NCBI RefSeq assembly: GCF_000283155.1
Contig: NW_004454178.1
Span: 29,142,672-29,206,671 of the forward strand
Origin: Ceratotherium simum simum
Taxonomy: Eukaryota; Chordata; Mammalia; Perissodactyla; Rhinocerotidae
Direction: 5' to 3'
Length of the DNA stretch: 64,000 nucleotides
Shown here piece after piece: positions 59,643 through 64,000 of the stretch (positions are counted from its first letter, which is position 1; every line of letters begins with the position of its first letter). The notes below the pieces were generated by a model, which was given only the letters and a program-made list of their open reading frames with translations, did not search any database and was not told where the DNA came from. The position numbers and the translations under genes are program-made.

Positions 59643-60396
59643 TGAACACAATGACCAGGGATTGAGGAAAAGAAAAATGGTTTAATTTTGCCAGCAAAAT
59701 CAGGCTGCGGTGGGCTCATGCCCCAAAACCCATAGTCCTCCTGAAGCATTAGGAGTTGGAGTTTTTAAAGGAAAGTCTGTGGGGAAGAATGTATCCTCAG
59801 TGACTGTGATTATTTGTTGGAGGAGGGATCCTAGCCCTCTGGCGCCAAGCTGGCTGTTATCTCTATCTACAGCAGGAGATTTAGGGCTCCATCAATCAAT
59901 CTTCTCGCATTACCTGAAATTTGGCCTTGGGGATTGAATGGCAACTGCCGTGGATTAACAATTACAAGGTTTTAGGTGGGGGAGGGAAGCTGTGGTTTTG
60001 CAGTTCAGCGTCCTCCCATCAGCCTGCGTTTAGCTGAGTTAGGGAAGCTGCAGGTGTCCTCTGTTTGTCTATCCCTGTGATGAACGGTGGATTTGGTGCC
60101 AGGAACCAGGAGTTGGGGATCTTCAGCCTCTTGATAATTTCAAGATATCAGTCTCCCTGTAACAAACCTCAAGAACTGGTAATTAGCCAGAGTTTCAGTT
60201 TGTAGCCACTTGGGCTTTTAACAATTTATTACCTCCATTTGTCTCATGGAATTCTGGGACACAAAGGATAAAACAACCAATATCTACCTGTGAATGTAAC
60301 TTAGAGAAGCAGGGAAGGGGGGAAGGAGTGTTTTTTGGTTTTAACCCCATATATGCTGGGTTCAACTCAGGGGAACAGATATTAGGGCCGGTATCA
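59643..60396 (-). repeat. 3' LTR of a minus-strand LTR-B provirus
   Basis: Its minus strand starts TGATACCGGCCC right after a polypurine tract, so this is the 3' LTR of a provirus reading leftward. It matches the solo LTR at 34551-35040 but is about 260 bp longer. A minus-strand ATTAAA lies near 59680 and may be the polyadenylation signal. The outer edge (TGAACACAATGACC) is approximate. Confidence 0.8.
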
Positions 60397-60412
60397 ATTT
60401 CCCCCCCATTTT
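60397..60412 (-). promoter_or_regulatory. Polypurine tract of the LTR-B provirus
   Basis: On the minus strand, AAAATGGGGGGGAAAT-like sequence immediately precedes the LTR start TGATACC. Position and composition fit the plus-strand primer site and fix provirus orientation. Confidence 0.75.
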
Positions 60413-60606
60413 ATGTTCATTCCTCAATCTTGAGGAATTAGGGGCGATGACGGATCTAGCTACTTCCTGTTGAATTGAGGTGTAGATCTGGGTTAGAGGA
60501 ATGAGACTGTTTAGCACTCATTTGGTAATATGTTTTGTTCCGGCTTTAGGTTGACATTTTGTATTATTAGATCTTTTGTACCTTGTTTAACAGGTTGGAA
60601 CAACAT

Positions 60607-60790
60607 CTAAAGGCACATTAGGTATCTGACCAAAAGGATAAGAAGTATAGACAACCAAAAGTCTAACAGTCCCTGAAAAATAGACTTAAAACCTTGAGGA
60701 ATCCAAGAAAACAATCCTGAAAACCAGTCTGGACCTCGTACCTCTGGGGCATAGAAGAATTTAGGATCCAGTCTAGTTTACAGATAGAAA
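60607..60790 (-). pseudogene. Env transmembrane-subunit C-terminus remnant
   Basis: A minus-strand stretch encodes W-F-S-G-L-F-S-W-I-P (starting near 60726), then a hydrophobic run (FWLSILLILLVRYLMCL), then a stop at 60607-60609. This resembles the end of the transmembrane subunit of a class I retroviral envelope: a W-F-x-x-L-F motif before the membrane anchor. It ends about 200 bases from the polypurine tract, as expected. Upstream frames are broken and I do not see an intact CX6CC or fusion peptide. The call rests on a short match. Confidence 0.5.
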
Positions 60791-60799
60791 ACAAAACCT

Positions 60800-63700
60800 T
60801 AAAGACAATTAACAGAACTAGGATCTAATATCCACAAATGTGTATTGTAATTTTTACTAAAATATAATTTTTCTCTCTAAAATCACCCCCATTCTTTGTA
60901 AAAGATAGCCAAATTAAGGCTAACTGGTTTGTAAAATAAGTCTAATTGCAATAAATTTGGCCCAATTATTTACATAAGTACAGCAAGAATAGCAATTGAT
61001 CATATAGGCTCTTTTAAATTTGCTTTGCTGGAACTCCTTATAAGGAATCTCAGATTGAACTTCAAAGACCTCTCAAGGCAAGGAAAGCCAAGCCAAAGGC
61101 ATTGTCTTCAGACTTTGCCTGTAATACCTACAGATTTGGGGTAATTCCTCTCTTCTTGAGGTTCCCCAAAATATTTTGAGTTTCCTTGCACCTGCCAGAT
61201 AAGTGTCATTCCTTACTTATCCAGTAAATGCTGCTTGGAACACTGAACACAAGGTACCAGGCCAATACTTCCATGTGGCTTTGCTCCATTAAGTCCAATC
61301 TTTGTCTCTCAGAAGCTATGTTGTCACATTCCAGTCAAAGCTTTGGTAATATAACCAATGTTTCCAATTGTGTCCTGTTATAAGGAGAACAGATTCTTAT
61401 TGAACTTATGCAAACAATTATATTGCCATGAAATAAGAACATTACTTACTAAGAGTTTTCAATTCTAGAGGGATCAGGTAGGGAGAAAAAATAAATGCTT
61501 CAATTCTGCTTACAAATGTACAAGTCATAGTTCCTTAAGGGAAAGAGAAAAAGTTTTCCTTAAATCTGAAAAAAACAAAACATTAAAAAAATCAGCAATA
61601 TTTCAGACATAGTCATAAAAATTATAATCATCCCATCAGTTCATTCAGTCTTGTGTAATTGTTTCTTGATCTTAATTTTCTGTTAGCAGTTTCATGAAGT
61701 CTGCAGTTTCTCTGTTAGAGTTCTGTTGTTTCTTACCCAGTTCAGTTTTATAATCTGAAAGTTTATCAGACACCTGTATTTCAGAGTGGGTGTCAGAGTC
61801 CTTTCCAAAAATTTCTCTGAAGATGAAACATATTTTGCAAAAGCATCAAACAATAACTGTTGTAAACAACAAGACCCCAAAATGACAATTGACAAAGAAA
61901 TTTGGTTAATTTTGTGACATATAATGTTTAAAATAATAACCAGAATTATGACTGATAACCAGGACAGATCAGAATTTTAGTAATGTTATACAATTTTAAA
62001 ACACCTATATATTGATAACATCTACCAACATAATATCATAGGTTTCCATGAAGCAACGTTTAGCTATCCATTTAAGCAAGGTGATAATTAAAGATTTTTA
62101 GGCAAATGCCGAAAATTAAATAGCTGTACAAAAACCTTAGCACCTGTGATTAAAGACATGACAAAAACAATATAGGAAATTTATTTTGATAAAATACAAA
62201 ATTTTTATTCCCTTGGTAGATTACTTAAAGAAGTCTTTTATAATCTCTTTACCAAGAATGGACTAAAAGTTTAAGAAAATTATTTTTTTTTAAGAGAGAG
62301 ACAGCCAAATTTTAATTTTGTACCAGCTTACTTAAATTTATTTTAATCTTAGCCAACTTGACCATGCACAAAACTCCTCAGGGTTTTACTTCCACAAACC
62401 TTCTATCATTCATTCTTTACATTCAGAATTTGTCCCAGACCTTCCTTTTTTCCTTCTAGTACTTTAGGACAAATTTATCTTTCTTAACCAAACAAACAAA
62501 AATATTTCTATTTTCGTAGCTTCCTCACTAAAAACATCTCTTACTTTCCTTGAATACAAACATATTTTTCTTAAATTTTTTAGCAGCTTTAATCACATAT
62601 TAGAATTTTTAACCCTGTGAAACTTTAATTTTTAAGTAACAACTAAGAAAACAAGCAATTATGAGCTATCTGTTACACGAGAATTTTGTGGCTTGACAAA
62701 CTTAGCAACACTTTTTTAATATAATTTTAGAAAACATGTTACTTTATAGTACGATCTTTTAACAAAACACAAGACGTGTTTACCCATAGACCCAAAATAC
62801 CTTGCAATAAGAAGCCAAAAGTAGATAAACTTGTATTTAGTAATTAATGTCTAATATCTTATTGTATTTGAATATGATTTAAACACCCAAAACTCCAAAG
62901 GTTTAAGCCACCAAAAAAGAGTTTGGAAGTTGTTTTAAGTACATATACCATAATATATTTTATGTAGTTTATCTGTTCTCAATAATTATATTTAGGTCAT
63001 CTATAAAAACCTCATGAGACATTATTATTTTAAGTTATTATTTTAAGTTATTAGTTTTGTTGGCAAATTTTATAACAAAGATACCATGTTTGTATCATAT
63101 CTAACGTTAATAACTTTGAAAACATATTTATTTTGATCAAACCAGCAAACTTAAATAGGCTCTTATTTACCAAAAATCATTTTATATAGTGTTAACTTGA
63201 AAGACATCTGGGCTAGCTCTATTACATTTAGAAATAACTTATAAAAGTGTTTACTCCAAGCCAATTAAATAGAGCTCCTTTAGAAACTGTACCATCCAGA
63301 GGCAGACAAATACAGGTAGAGACAGATAAACACAAACAGAGATTTTCAAAATTTTAGCCAGGTCTCAGGTATAAAACTCAAAGGAATAGTTCGATCTAAA
63401 CTATTTTTCTAGCAGGTGGATCTGCTCAGATGGTCAAAAATATTTACTAAAGATTTTTTCTTTTTGTTGTAAGAACTTTTACAGATGTTTTTGAAATAAC
63501 TTTGTCTTTTAGACGTTTCTGTATATTAATCAAAGATTGTATCCCTTCGTGAGATGTTTTGAATCCTCTCTTTTAAAGGTGACCCTTAAGGTGGACTTAT
63601 CTGAAGCAAAGGTCCCCCAGAATGGCCATTACAGTTCTAAATTATCTCAAAAGTTTACTTATTTTAATTTGTTTACTTTTAGATCAGGAATTTCAGGGGA

Positions 63701-64000
63701 GGTGAAGTGAGGACGCTCAGTAAGAGGGAGAGCAGCAGACTCAGCTTCAGCTGCTGGCATGTTTAATTTTTTTTTTTAAAGAGGCAGTACAGTATTCCTG
63801 ATTTTATGTAGAAGCCTCAAAAAATTAAAATAGGCTTTCCATTGGTTGTTTTGAAGGAAGTAAATTATATTAAAAATTTAAAAGTTAATACCTTAGAGAC
63901 AGGCACCTCCACACCCTAAGGATTCCTGGTATAAGGGGGAACGTTTATCGATCCTGACTGACTCTATTCATAGAAGACTCGCCCTAAACTGTTCGGGGAA
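60800..64000 (-). other. AT-rich interior of the LTR-B provirus, unresolved
   Basis: From the Env-like remnant to the window end there is no intact frame; the longest is 67 codons (61692-61895, minus). The DNA is very AT-rich from about 61400 to 63500. By position it should be proviral interior, but I could not recognise pol or the rest of env, and other repeats may be inserted. The window ends inside it. Confidence 0.35.

Overview
The window looks like gene-poor nuclear DNA from an equid (horse, donkey or zebra lineage). The main evidence is seven copies, on both strands, of the tRNA-derived Equine Repetitive Element (ERE) SINE. Several carry clear target-site duplications (TSDs). Pan-mammalian repeats also occur: MIR, MER5A, MLT1/MST LTRs and old LINE-1. 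I found no host protein-coding gene, tRNA, rRNA, CpG island or prokaryotic feature. Open frames longer than about 100 codons either lie inside repeats or minisatellites, or match nothing I recognise.

Layout. 1-9.4 kb: unassigned DNA, a young ERE (1641-1895), a large antisense L1 block (about 2.4-4.7 kb) and a solo LTR of a family I call LTR-C (6418-6982). 9.38-15.67 kb: the best-defined element, a 6.3-kb class I (gammaretrovirus-like) endogenous provirus. It has paired LTRs, a CCTC target duplication, a tRNA-Arg(ACG)-type primer-binding site, broken gag, pro and pol remnants, no visible env, and a polypurine tract. A second LTR-C copy is inserted into it in reverse. 15.7-34.5 kb: MIR, four EREs, antisense L1 (about 20.4-22.9 kb), an MLT1 fragment, a short sense L1 and an 8-bp minisatellite.

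34.5-41.4 kb: a solo LTR of a second ERV family (LTR-B), then rearranged sense L1 segments. One L1 junction carries a 30-bp inverted copy of sequence from 2.5 kb away. 41.4-54 kb: mostly unassigned, with several tandem arrays. One is a 60-bp minisatellite holding the only assembly gap (43459-43578). An ERE and an antisense L1 3' end lie at 50.2-52.1 kb. 54-59.1 kb: MER5A, antisense L1, an ERE, a complete MST/MLT1 solo LTR with TSD TGTGG, and an MLT1 LTR split by a third LTR-C copy. 59.6 kb to the end: the 3' LTR, polypurine tract and part of the interior of a minus-strand LTR-B provirus that runs off the window.

The elements do not form a pathway. The window reads as layered insertions: old L1, MIR and MLT1 first, then ERV families, then EREs. 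I did not find a new biological system. The points most worth following are the templated inverted junction, the Arg-primed provirus, the LTR-B provirus continuing past the end, and the gap whose length does not fit its repeat.
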